In this document: positions 1 to 10,567 of the stretch, one piece after another
Layout: the number at the start of each line of letters is the position of its first letter
Numbering within the stretch: the stretch's first letter is position 1
NCBI GenBank assembly: GCA_903813345.2
Contig: CAIIXF020000009.1
Location: 18,441,759-18,505,758 of the forward strand
From: Owenia fusiformis
Taxonomy: Eukaryota > Annelida > Polychaeta > Sabellida > Oweniidae
Direction: 5' to 3'
DNA: 64,000 nucleotides
Position numbers and translations under genes: made by a program
Notes under the pieces: model-generated
Databases searched by the model: none
Told to the model about the DNA's origin: nothing
What the model saw: the letters and a program-made list of their open reading frames with translations, nothing else

Positions 1-454
1 CTAGGAAAGTAAGTATCACCATATCCTGTTCTACATCAAATCAGAAATCACAAAATGCAACATTAAAGAACACAAATACACACACGAGGAACAATATGAA
101 CCGATCAAACAACATTGTACATTGCAGAATTATAGTGCTAGAATAAGATAAATTAAGTTCAGAAATCAGAAGATTGTTCATCAGGTCTGTAAGTTCAACT
201 TTTGTTCTGTCAACTTTAACTCATCATCCCCTCGTTTTTCTTAAAGTTCTATATAATTTATATATTTATTTACAATTCTTCTTTTGACCTCTCTATATTA
301 CAAGACAATGTACTCTCTAAACTATAACCACCATTATGTAAAATCTAAAGTATTAGTATTTCTGTAGATTTTTTTTTTCATTTATTCCTTTCTTTTTCTA
401 TTTATTTTGCCATTGAAACCTTAACCACCATTAGATATCTCCTGATCTTTCCAG
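1..454 (+). other. Intron of the USP gene (window starts inside it)
   Basis: AT-rich sequence ending in a pyrimidine tract and CAG acceptor at 454. No upstream catalytic exon is visible before it. The smaller introns 581-972, 2234-2489, 4080-4269 and 4539-4813 hold nothing I recognise. Confidence 0.75.
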
Positions 455-580
455 GGGGAAGAGATAAGATACCAGCTGTATGCAGTCCTAGTGCACTCAG
501 GGTTCAGCTGTACCAGTGGACATTACTACAGCTTTGTCCGCTCAAAACACGATCATTGGTTCTGCATGAATGACAGCTCT
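455..580 (+). CDS. USP36: USP exon with catalytic histidine box
   Basis: 42 codons in phase 0 at both ends, between acceptor TTTCCAG and donor GTAAGT. It reads GEEIRYQLYAVLVHSG then FSCTSGHYYSFVRS and ends HWFCMNDSS. This is the USP signature Y-x-L-x-A-V-x-V-H-S-G..GHY, whose last His is the catalytic general base. WFxMNDS supplies the third triad position (Asn/Asp) of C19 peptidases. All key residues are intact, so the enzyme is expected to be active. Confidence 0.95.
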
Positions 581-3500
581 GTAAGTTACAATCATTGTGG
601 TATTGACTCCATAGGAATAAAGAATATCTTCATTTTGTTTGTCAATCTCCAAGCATATCATTCAGTATGATTGTACCACTTCTCTTCTGCCTGCAGATGT
701 TAATTTTAAGGATGTGTACATGTCTCATATATGGCTTGAGTACACTCTATACTGGCAACATAAGATGATTAATAATTATGACAAATCAACAAGTAAAAAC
801 CCTGTTTAGAAAATGTTATTATTTCACTGGTTCGTCCATACTCCATACAATGTAGTAGCAAACCTGTCTCAACCCTTTAGAATGTCCCATGGCACCATGC
901 ATTTATATGTTACTATTTTATACCAACCTTCTTTATCATGCCAAAATGTTCACTATAACCTGTGTATTTTAGGTCCAAGCAACAAAGACCAGCCATGTGT
1001 TGAATGCTCAAGCCTACCTCTTGTTTTACATGCGCAAATCCAAGGCAGCTGTTCTCACAAAGGTAATATACAATATTATATCAGTGTTGCTATTCTTCAA
1101 TGGAAAGTAACAGGTTTCTGTCATATTTGTTCATTTGAGAAATATCTATTTTTGCATAACGAATGCAAACACTTGAATGAGCCAGACATGCTGGCCCTAT
1201 ATCTACTTATTCCATCTATTTGCTGAATTTATAATAATGGTACTTGGCACCTTGTGTTGGCTCTGACAATATACTAATATATGTATCTTGGACTGAGTCT
1301 GATGACCTGTAACCTGGGGTCTTTCTGAATATTGTCTTGCTCGTATCACTGGTCGTGTTAAATGGTTATATATTTGATTTTAAATTATATTGTTTGCACA
1401 CTGACCATGAAAATCAACTTGAATAATATTTTCAAGTGAAAGGATAAATAATGCTGGAAATTGGTTATAAGTGATAATACCAAGAATATAGTTCATCTTG
1501 AGTCGAACTACAAAACAAGGACAATACAATTGGCATTTCTGCTCTGCCATGACATCATAATTTAGTATCTGTCATTAAGTAAATAAGACCAGACTTGCAT
1601 ATTTCCTATTGTATTGTAATCATTGATTATTTATCTGAAATGACATTCGTATATTCAAAGTATGGTAAAAGACCCTTTGGTTGTTACATGCACGAGACAC
1701 ACTTCCAATTACCCAAATGCGAGTAGGTAGTTACCAGTTTCACCACCAGGTGGCTGATTCGGGTCAATTAACATGGCAGGTATATGAGAAAGTTCCCTTA
1801 AACTTGAATATTATCAATTTAAGTGGCTCGATTTTCATATAACCCTTATGCGTCTGATACTTATACTAATGAAAATATGTCCAGTGAAGCAAAATATTAT
1901 CTGTCCACTAAAAGAAAATATATTTCATTTTTTGTGATTTTATAGCATGGGGTCTATGGGGAATCTCCCCGAGCTAGAAGTCACATTTTCAAAGAAAATT
2001 AATTTTTAAAAGTTGATAAACACTTTTTAAAACCACATTTCTAGATGTAATTTTGTATGTAGATTTCAAATATGATATTAGTTTGACTGAATTTTGAATT
2101 TTGAATGACGTAAATCAAGATTATTTCTACTCGCATCTGGGTTATTGTTGAATATATATTCTATATTTCCAGCCCCCACTCATTGGCCCGCAGCTACCTA
2201 ACAACTTCCTACCAAATAATGTTCATAAAAATGGTAAGTTTCTTTTTTGTTTATTTTTATACTGTGTGTTATTTTTCAAATATCAAATAATTGATTTGGT
2301 TCAGATTTAATCACAGCCTTGGGCAAGATTTTCTAATATGGAGGTTCAATTCAAAATGGCATTTTTGAGTATAGCTTGAACATTACATACACTGTTTTTG
2401 TCATGTCGTGGATGTAGCTTTTGGCCAAAAGACGCAAACTGCTGCCTTATATGATATGATAGCATGATATGAATATTATGTTCTTGCAGCTCAAGTAAGC
2501 AAGGAACTAGGCAGTCCGGTGAACAGAACACAGAAAATATTTCTCAATGCCAAGAAACCAGTGGCCACCGTGATTCCAAACAACAGCAAGATTACCACAG
2601 GGTTCAATGCAACATATAAACAATCCACTGCCATGAAACCAAGGGTGCTTAATATGCCTTCTTCCATCCCACATGTCACTCAGAGGGAGAAGATATCATT
2701 TGGAATTAAGCAAAAGGATGGTCCTGAATCAGCAGATACTGAAAAGGCTGGTTTAGTGTTGAAAATCATGAAGAATGGAAAGAATCAATACGAAAGCTTT
2801 GTGAAGGAGTCTCCCGAGAAGCTCAATGGTGCAACTAAAAATGGACTTGTCCCATATGGCCAAGATTCAGGATCAGATGAAGAGAATCAGGCTCGAGTAG
2901 CAAACATGAAAAAAGATTCACCATCTATTAAAAGCCCTAAAAGGAATTTATTTGGATCACCTCCCCAAGAGAGAGTTGTTTTTGATAAGACATTGAACAC
3001 TACGACATCAGTGCCAGGATTGTCTTTGCCTTTAAGTAAGGCTGCTGACAAGGAAAAGTTTGACTCTAGCTCTCATAAAAAGGAACCTAAATCTCCTGGT
3101 GTCTTAAGTCCACCTAAGTTAAGTGTTAACACTGATCAGAAGCCAGTGCAGGAGCCTAAGACACCACTAAGTGTCATTAAGGAGAGGGGAAAGATCACAA
3201 AAGGTTGGCAAATTCACGAGCCTGATGTCACCCATTTGTTATCCCCTGTTGTATCTGAGTGTAGCAATACTAGCATTAACTCAACTACTGAGTGGCACAT
3301 CTTGGACCTGAATGACCCTCCACCAACACCTACCCTAGCTGAGAGTCAGCATTCAGGATGGACAGTCTCCCCTGCCAAAAAGAACCCTTCTAGCCCTAGA
3401 ATTGTACTTAAGAAAACATCATCTGATAGCAGTATTCACCAAAGAGATGATAAGGCACCCAGTGAGAGGCTTGTTCATAAGAAGCCAGAACTAAGCACCA

Positions 3501-6455
3501 TAACAGAGTCAACATCCTCAACAATGCCTTTGCTACTCACACATCACAAATCAAAAAAGAAGGACTGTTCTAAGGAAGACGAAGATAGCGGGTTTGTATC
3601 ACGTCAAAATAGCGACGATGATCGGGATTCAGATGATAAGGACCGTTTGGTGATCGATCTGCCAACAGATCGTAAGAAGCACAAGAAACATAAGAAAAAT
3701 AAAAAACACAAAAGGGCACATGATGAAGGCATTGATGTTGATGGTAACACAAATGAAGAGCACTCACACAAGAAACATAAGAAAAAGAAGAAGCATAAGA
3801 AGAAACATAGACATGACGATCGCGAGCATATCATCGATGATGAAATCCCCAAGGACCAACCACCTAAGAAAAGACGACGTGAGAGTCTAGAAACCAGTCC
3901 AAATGACTCTTGTGGTTCAAAGAAGAAACACCATTCTGATGATAATGACAACTGTGAAAGGCATAATGAAACTCTAAGTGACGTTGAAGCTGTATGGGTC
4001 GAGAAGACCATTGACACAATTGAGAAAGACAGACTCTCCCATAAATCAGAAGAAAATACCAGCAAGCGGAAAACTGAAGGTAGGATTTCAATGTGACATA
4101 TTATTTGCTGTATTATGAAATTAAGAATGAAGTGGCTCAAGTTAAAAGAAATCAGAAATGGGAGAGTGGATGGAATTGTATACTTTCATTGTAAACCAAG
4201 GCATAACAATCGTTGAAATAAATCCATGTAAACAACTAACATTGTATGAAATTTACTTTTTCATTTCAGTCATTGCCCAAGACTGGGACCAGCATTCTAA
4301 GAAACATGCAAAATCCACACCTTCTAAGCCCACAGCTAAATGGGATGGCAATAAGCATGCAGAAAAGGATGTGGTGGGTGAACTGATTCGGAGCTCATCT
4401 AGCCGTGGTTATGGTGCCTCAGTGAGTTCATGGGGAGGGGGAAAGTCTAACTTAGATGAAGAGGTCAAGAGAGATAAAGCTGAAGAGAGGAAGAGAAGAT
4501 GGGAAGATAATTATGAAGAGGAGTTAGATAAGGGAAAGGTACGTAAAGTAGAATTTCATTAAGAAATATGTTACTTCATGAAAGATTCATGTTTGGAGAC
4601 TACGTTTACTTGAAATTTATAGGGGACAGTTTCTAGATATACTTCACCACACTTTTATAAAATCAGCTTTGAAGAATGGATTTTTAATTGACATGTATAC
4701 TAATGATTGTTGTGTTGACTGACTACAAGGTATGATATCGGAGTAAGTTTTTCTTCATCAAAAATTATAGGAGTAGTTTACTTTGGGAGACATATTTTAT
4801 TACTTATTTACAGACCAAGAAGGTTCGCAAAGAAAGGAAAAACTTCAGTAACTATGGCAACATCTTCCAGAGGATGCATGAATTTAAGAACAAATCAAAA
4901 GATTCAGTAAGTTGATTTCACAATTACCAATGGTGGTCATATAATGTTTCCTCATCAAAGCAAGAACAAGCATGGTATTAACAGAGCAGGTATTATAACG
5001 AAAGGGGATATATGAAAGCTATATGGCCATCATGGTTTTTCAATGGTTTAATATTTGATGAATTTGTGCATTTCTGTTTAGTGTTTTTGTTCCACTAATT
5101 TGTCATTTTATAAAATTTGAATTATGATTTGGCCCATCTTTACTTTGGCAGTTTTGAGAGAAAAAAATTTCCTTCCTCAGATTTAAATCTGAAATATTGA
5201 CACAATTTTTGTGAAATGATTCACAACTTGGCAAAACAGTGGAACTTCTATGCTTACTCAACACATTTTATTAACATCTTGTTTGATGTTTCCAGCCTCA
5301 TTTTGAGAATAAACACCGTGTGCAAAATCAGAGAATCTAGGCCTGCCATCTATAGTAGAGTTTAGGAAGTAGTAAGTCAGTGAGGCAATCATGCACACAT
5401 CATAGTTAGCTTAGTTTTTCTTTCAGACAATATCTGGCTGATTGTGTCATGGGAAATATGAAGCCTGAAATTGAATGTTAGATTAGTCTTAGTAGGTGTG
5501 AGGTAGTCTTGTATTGGGTCTCTGTATTGCCCAACTTCTTTTCATTAGGTGTTGGTTGGGTGGAAGTGAAAATATTGCAAAAGGGACCAGAGACTTGATG
5601 TAAGACTGTTTGTGGAGGATTTTTCTTTAGAAGTAATAAAATCATGCATGCTTCCTGGATGCTCCATAACTTTGAAAAGAATAAAATATGAATTTTTAAA
5701 TAATTAAGACCAACATTTATAAAATATATATTTGATATCATCAGTCCACTAAATGAAATTCATAATGACATACTCCAGTGTGTTTGATCTCATGAATAAT
5801 ATACCAAAATGACCTGTTTGCTCTTTAGTGTGAATATATATGAAGTATAGATTGATTGAAAAATTATTTGGTAAAGGTGTTTTTTCCTTTATAGCATTCT
5901 TATAGCAATATGTTTAATATTTAAAAGGTGGTGGGTATATTTGTGTTCATTTGTTTCATCTTGGAAAAATAAAATGCTACAATAAAAGTATTTACAGTTC
6001 AGTCCATGGAACTAAGTGTTAAACACAGAGAAAACTTACCAGCAAAAACATTGGACTATCCAAGCAGATTGTAAATGACTTAATACACATGCTTTTAAAA
6101 ATATAAAACTTTAGATTTATATATAATGTTTGTATATTTTCAGAACCACTCAGATTATCACAAACAAAGCAGCCATTCCTTGAATCACTCTTACTCCCAC
6201 TACTCTGAGTACAAAAGTGATAGAGGGAGTGCAGGTGATAATTGGCATAGCAGCTCCAGTAAAATTCATGAACGACGCCATAGTGGGGGGAGTAGCAGCA
6301 GCAGTCGGCACAGTCGCCATTCTAGCCCAACAAGGTCTCATGATAGATCACATAGTCGCCATTCTAGTCCCACAAAGTCACATGATAGGTCACATGACTT
6401 CAAGGACCCTGAGCATAGTTATAATCGCGATGATCGCTATGGATCAAAATATTGA
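455..6455 (+). CDS. USP36: USP36/USP42-type ubiquitin carboxyl-terminal hydrolase, 3' part (7 exons)
   Basis: Cysteine-protease deubiquitinase of the peptidase C19 family. In animals USP36 acts mainly in the nucleolus and USP42 in the nucleus; both remove ubiquitin from nuclear substrates. Seven exons join with consistent phases: 455-580, 973-1062, 2173-2233, 2490-4079, 4270-4538, 4814-4906 and 6144-6455 (about 845 codons, TGA at 6453-6455). The first two encode the end of the catalytic domain, with the His box (VLVHSGFSCTSGHYYSFV) and the closing LNAQAYLLFYMRK. The rest is a long, disordered, Lys/His/Ser-rich tail, as in USP36 and USP42. It contains a conserved C-terminal patch (ELDKGK..KKVRKERKNFSNYG..FQ) that resembles the end of human USP36. 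The catalytic Cys box and the start lie upstream of base 1, so the gene is cut by the window. Family assignment is very sure. USP36 versus USP42 is less so, because invertebrates often carry one shared orthologue. Confidence 0.93.
973..1062 (+). CDS. USP36: USP exon closing the catalytic domain
   Basis: 30 codons, phase 0/0, after TTTTAG and before GTAATA. It reads VQATKTSHVLNAQAYLLFYM then RKSKAAVLTK. The V-L-x-x-Q-A-Y-x-L-F-Y-x-R pattern is the last beta strand of the USP fold in USP36 and USP42. The catalytic domain ends here and the variable tail follows. Confidence 0.93.
1712..2141. mobile_element. Small TIR element with TTA target duplication (PIF/Harbinger-like MITE)
   Basis: Lies in the USP intron between 1063 and 2172. 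The left end CCCAAATGCGAGTAG is mirrored by the right end CTACTCGCATCTGGG with one mismatch in 15. Each end is flanked by TTA (1709-1711 and 2142-2144). A 3-bp TTA/TWA duplication is typical of PIF/Harbinger elements. There is no coding capacity, so it is non-autonomous. The superfamily is inferred only from the target duplication. Confidence 0.6.
2173..2233 (+). CDS. USP36: Short USP linker exon
   Basis: 61 nt, phase 0 in and phase 1 out, after TTTCCAG and before GTAAGT. It encodes PPLIGPQLPNNFLPNNVHKN plus the first base of a split Ala codon that completes in the next exon. It is Pro/Asn-rich linker immediately after the catalytic domain, equivalent to the Pro-rich segment following the catalytic domain in USP36 and USP42. 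It is supported by phase continuity rather than by a domain. Confidence 0.8.
2490..4079 (+). CDS. USP36: Large USP tail exon, Lys/His-rich
   Basis: 1590 nt, acceptor TTCTTGCAG, donor GTAGGA, phase 1 in and 1 out, about 530 codons. Low-complexity, charged and Ser/Pro-rich, predicted disordered. Around 3670-3720 and 3769-3810 there are dense Lys/His clusters (KKHKKHKKNKKHKR and HKKHKKKKKHKKKHRHDDRE) separated by an acidic stretch, and KKRRRES follows near 3867. These are strong nuclear/nucleolar localisation candidates, matching the H/K-rich tail of USP36 and USP42. Many SP and TP dipeptides suggest phosphorylation. The long minus-strand open frame at 3604-4140 is only the antisense of the Lys/Ser codons. 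Confidence 0.9.
4270..4538 (+). CDS. USP36: USP C-terminal exon, conserved acidic/basic motif
   Basis: 269 nt, phase 1 in and 0 out, acceptor CATTTCAG, donor GTACGT. It encodes VIAQDWDQHSKKHAK, then VVGELIRSSSSRGYGASVSS, and ends RRWEDNYEEELDKGK. The W-D..ELDKGK element begins a patch also seen near the C-terminus of vertebrate USP36 (..DWDKEFDRGKEKKIKK..). Confidence 0.88.
4814..4906 (+). CDS. USP36: USP C-terminal basic exon
   Basis: 93 nt, phase 0/0, acceptor TTTACAG, donor GTAAGT. It encodes TKKVRKERKNFSNYGNIFQR then MHEFKNKSKDS. The KKVRKERKNFSNYG..FQ string continues the conserved C-terminal patch of USP36 (KKIKKFKREKRRNFNAFQ). It probably helps nucleolar or RNA association, which is an inference from its basic character. 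Confidence 0.88.
4907..6143 (+). other. Long USP intron
   Basis: 1.24 kb between the last two exons with GTAAGT...TTTTCAG ends. It contains the foldback element at 5504-5608. The rest is AT-rich with nothing else recognised. Confidence 0.7.
5504..5608. mobile_element. Foldback MITE, TAGTCTTG family
   Basis: The left arm TAGTCTTGTATTGGGTCTCT pairs with the right arm AGAGACTTGATGTAAGACTG as inverted repeats about 20 bp long with few mismatches. Related arms recur at 18090-18205, 21699-21822, 22613-22713 and 35715-35810, so this is a dispersed family of about 100-125-bp hairpins. No coding capacity. Confidence 0.6.
6144..6455 (+). CDS. USP36: Last USP exon, Ser/His/Arg-rich tail
   Basis: 312 nt, acceptor TATTTTCAG, phase 0, stop TGA at 6453-6455. 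It encodes a 103-aa SH/SR-rich tail with a Ser run (GGSSSSSRHSRHSSPTR). A 42-bp in-frame duplication (about 6306-6389) gives RHSSPTRSHDRSHS followed by RHSSPTKSHDRSHD. Resembles SR-domain phosphorylation substrates. Vertebrate USP36 ends soon after the NFNAFQ patch, so this extension is lineage-variable. The first AATAAA downstream is at 7025-7030. Confidence 0.85.
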   Translation, partial: NHSDYHKQSSHSLNHSYSHYSEYKSDRGSAGDNWHSSSSKIHERRHSGGSSSSSRHSRHSSPTRSHDRSHSRHSSPTKSHDRSHDFKDPEHSYNRDDRYGSKY

Positions 6456-6751
6456 CGTTATAAATGATAATGACGAGAGAAATTTGGTGGTGGTAAAATG
6501 ATACCAGATAGTCTTAAGATTATTGAAGTTTGATAGAATTATGATTGTTTGAAACATTCTATCCATACCAACATTGTGTAATGTTCATTTAGAATCAGAG
6601 GATATACATAACAATAGTTCAGTTAACCCAAAGTAATTTTGCATTTCATTTAGACCAAGATAATTTTCCAATGCTTTACTTATTATTTGAAGTTTACAGA
6701 AAATGGAGAGTTTGATTTGCCAGATGAAACACCCCCGATCCGCACTCTAAA

Positions 6752-6892
6752 ATCACAGTACCATACGGTACATTAAGTACATTAAGAGTACAGTACTGCA
6801 TGGTACCATATTAGTCTATGGTGCTGTATGTTACCGTGTTTCACGGTACTGTACAGTACTGTAACCAAAACAGTACCATATGGTACCGTTGC
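6752..6892. repeat. GTAC-rich palindromic cluster
   Basis: About 140 bp holding eleven GTAC tetramers, with local palindromes such as GGTACCATA and ACAGTACTGTACAGTACTGT and nearly self-complementary halves (CAGTACCATACGGTAC against CAGTACCATATGGTACCG). It could extrude as a hairpin and may be the remnant of a foldback element just downstream of the USP gene. No target duplication was identified. Confidence 0.5.
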
Positions 6893-7024
6893 AGATTGGC
6901 TGTGTACATACCCACTGTGTTCTAAAAAACAGGGTATCAGTTGAGTTCAATCAAATCACAGTTTTAAAAATGCATTATTAAATCGAAAAGAGAGGATTTA
7001 GGTTTAAAACATTTAGATTTAATG

Positions 7025-7030
7025 AATAAA
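7025..7030 (+). promoter_or_regulatory. USP36: Possible polyadenylation signal of the USP gene
   Basis: First canonical AATAAA after the stop codon, about 570 nt into the 3' UTR. An ATTAAA variant lies at 6977-6982. Assigned only by motif and position. Confidence 0.35.
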
Positions 7031-8039
7031 GCAAACAAGCAAGTAGTCAACAACACTAAAGTATATAGAAATACCAGGAAATTTCATTTAATTCATATTT
7101 TAGAGAGAGACTATATGGAATAAACATTTTTTAAACATGGGTTGCGGTTTGTTTTAGTTGAATTCATACAATTTGAAAACACTTTCAAAAAGTTCAATTT
7201 CAATTTGTAAATGAAGAATTTGAATTAATTTTTTTGTAATTCATCAAGAATTGAGTGTAGTCTAGGTGTAAGATACCATTAATGTATACCATACCTACAG
7301 TATGGCATACAATAATGTGTTCTTGGCACACAATGTAATTTAGGCATGGTGCACAATATAATGTAGGCATGACATACAATGTTATTAGCAGACAATGAAT
7401 TTGTACATAAGCTAAATGTTAGATTCATATTAATTTTAGTATGGTGGCTTCACTATTGGGACTGAAATCATGAAAATGTGTCCATGTTACACCATACTAT
7501 ATTGTACAAATGTAAAGACTGACTATATTTAAGTATTTATTACTATACTCTATTATGGTGTGCCCTTATACTTACACTGTATATAAGTATTTTGACATGC
7601 TAAGGGGCCCCTGGGGACCCAAAGGCATAAAGTATCCATGAATTAGAATAACTACGCACAAAATTTGTGTGACAAAATATTTCTATGTGCAATAGAGAGT
7701 AAGGTCTTGCACCATATAGCTGTCAAGGGCATTGTCTCTCTCCCTTCTGCTCTTCCTGAAGAGAAAGAAAGGAGGGGGGGGGGGGTAACAAATGCCTGAT
7801 GCAAGCCTACATGTAATATAATGTGTCATTTACTCACTCGTATCATGTTATCATATTGGACATTGGTTAAAATGTAACTGCTCCATCCTGGAAAAACTAT
7901 TTTTATCAATATTTATTATCCCACAAAACTAAGTTTGTAGGGATATTCATAGAGATAAAGAGAAGCTGTCCATCCATACCAGTTGACAAATTTGATTTTA
8001 TAGGTTTATGCCTTATGGGTGTAGGACTTTGCTTGAGAA

Positions 8040-8650
8040 AGAATTTTCAATATGGCTGCTTAATTCAAAATGGCCACCATTTAACATTTGATAATAAAAT
8101 ACCAGTCAACATTTTATATACTGATGCCTAGGGACATATGGAGCTCTGCTCAAGAAGACATTTTCAAGATGGCTTCTGAATTTCAAAATGGCTGCCATTT
8201 TCTAAAAATATGTATTTTTTGATAATCTAAATACTATTTATGGACGAAATTGTGTAATTTTTCAAATTCTGTAGGCTAATACTTAATGAACAAAGATCTC
8301 TGCTCAAGGAGTTGTTTTCAGCTGCTTATTCAAAATGGCCACCATTTTTCATAATGAATGTAATGTTTCATTACTCGAATACCACTTGACTGGTTTGGTT
8401 TAAATTTTATATGCTAATGCTTTAGAGACATAGGATTCTGTTTAAGAAGGAATTTTCAAGATGGCTATTCAATTAAAAATGGCTGCTCAGTGGCTGCTAT
8501 TTTTTTTTATTTTGTAATAAATGTAACCTTTGATAATAAGGATTTGAATCAAATTTTATATTCTAATGCCTATGCCCCTATGGTGCTCTGCTTACTTAAG
8601 AATGAATTTTCAAGATTGCTGATCATTCAAAATGGCTGCAATTTTTCATG
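8040..8650. repeat. Degenerate tandem satellite (TTCAAAATGGC unit)
   Basis: Five diverged copies of a roughly 120-150-bp unit built on 'TTTTCAAGATGGCTGC...TTCAAAATGGCTGCCATTT', separated by 'ATGCTAATGCCTA..GGACATA...CTCTGCT'. The landmark starts near 8047, 8168, 8317, 8458 and 8608. Preceded by a 'CCCACAAAACTAAGTTTGTA' hairpin-like motif at about 7920 that may mark the edge of the array. Non-coding. Confidence 0.65.
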
Positions 8651-8918
8651 AAAAAATGTAAGTCAAATACCAGGTGTAGGATTTTGTGCAAATTTTATTT
8701 ATATTATGTAATGTCCAAAATGACGAGGTATTTAATGAAAAATGTTTTTTGTTCAGTGGGATTTGCTACTCCATGGAGTTGCTGTTTTCCGTTTATCTAT
8801 ACTAGCCCTCCTAAATATCCTTGTGAATTCATTGCAGTCTGGGATATCTAATGAATGTGACCTCTTTGTATAATAGTACTATGTAGTTTGTCGTGCTTCA
8901 TAGAGGACTGTCTCAAAT

Positions 8919-9095
8919 ACATTAAAACCTGTCAGATGAAACACCTCTCTGTAAGGAACAATTCTCAATATGAAACAGTTTTCAAAAGAATCAAATCCTT
9001 TTGAATTACATGAACTCTTTCTGTAAGGAGTACCTGCCTAAAAGGAACAATTTTGGCCAGCACAGACTGTGTTCCATATACACAGGTTTTACGCT
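8919..9095. mobile_element. MITE, AAACCTG-terminal family
   Basis: The left end TACATTAAAACCTGT is mirrored by ACAGGTTTTACGCTA at the right end, 177 bp in all. The ends belong to the same family as 23248-23410, 33250-33784, 48726-48915 and probably 19743-20133. Short 5'-T-A ends suggest Tc1/mariner-type mobilisation. No coding capacity. Confidence 0.6.
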
Positions 9096-10567
9096 ATATC
9101 CTCTACTTCTGGATTATGTGAGAGTAAATCCCTATGTGTTATGTAATAATGTAAAGAAGGAATTTGCCATCATATTTTGTATTCATTACATATGTGATCC
9201 ATAAGAAGACAGGTCACACGAGTGACTGGAATAAACACATTTATAGTGACATTTTTTAAAACTATCATTCATTTGGGAATTTGTGTAATCAGCTTTTTAA
9301 GGACCCCAGGTACACCCTGACCTTCCATGAAACCACATTTTATAATGTAAAGTATCAAAATGGTTAAGTGTTCACCTTTATTTTTTTGTTCATGTATTAT
9401 TGTTTTGGTGCTGAAAACCTGCAATGTAGTCCAATTAAACTATTTTTTCTGATACACACCAGACTTTGTAATCAAAATATAGTTATGTTGAACCATTTGT
9501 AAGTATTTTAAGAAATAACTAAAGTGGGAGAAGAAATTGAATTTTTATTTTTCAAATATTATGAGAATTGTAAATACAGTGTGTTAGTACACAATATGCA
9601 TATTAATTGCATTGTATTTGTTGTGTATGTATGATCAAATTCACAATAACAAAGCTGGAGTGAATGATTTAACTTATGGAGTTTTTGGAAAACATTTATT
9701 ATTACCTCATGCATAACAGGGTTTGAAATTATGAGCCGAATCACTAAACATTTTTGGGAATTTTCTTGAGTGATTAACAAATATATGATAATTATTATGT
9801 TGATTTCAGTACAAGGTTGTTAAGGTCCATGCCTTGGCCTCAATGATCAGTTTTGAAAAAATAGACTGAACATATCTGAGAAGAATAGATATGTGTAAAG
9901 CTGATAATCTCAGTCAGCAGTTAGGAATAACACAGTTGGTTATGTTATGGGAAGAGGGTAAATGGCAATTCATTGGGGAAGAAAATCTGAAAGGCAAATG
10001 GTGGGGGCCATAATGAAATTAACTTCATTTTCCACAACTGTTATTGTTACATACTGTACTTAATTTTCTGTAATTTTCCTGATTCATAATATTTTTCAAT
10101 TATTACTTCAGCATGATAAAATCACTTTTATGAATATTTTCAAAAATGCAGTGTTCATTTTTTTGTACAAGTTTCCATAGATACCACCTAAAGATATGTG
10201 TACACCTCATTCAAAATTTTCATTTGGGTTTTCAAAGTAATTTAAAAAGTCATAAGTGCTTTTTTCTGGGAAGAACATTGCCCTAGTTACACCATATAAG
10301 GTAATTGTTAATATAGTATGTGTATTGCATGGTATGTGTACAGTTTGGAAAGCTGTAGTCTTTAATTCGGCAAATATGTAAAATGTAATATTTGTTTAAA
10401 AAATATAAGACAATATATGACAAATGTCTATTTTTGTTTTTCTTAAAGTGGAAAATAGAGTTGTAAATGGCATTGAGTTCATGCAAGTTGCAGCATAAAA
10501 TGTTGCATAAACTTACAACAGACTGATATCACTGTAAATGTCACATATTATTCTGACAGCTGTTATA

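Noticed and set aside
813-1226. 137-codon plus-strand open frame
   Set aside because: It covers the USP exon at 973-1062 in a wrong frame and runs through intron on both sides.
3604-4140. 178-codon minus-strand open frame, Leu/Phe/Ser/Cys-rich
   Set aside because: Antisense shadow of the Lys/His/Ser codons in the large USP exon.
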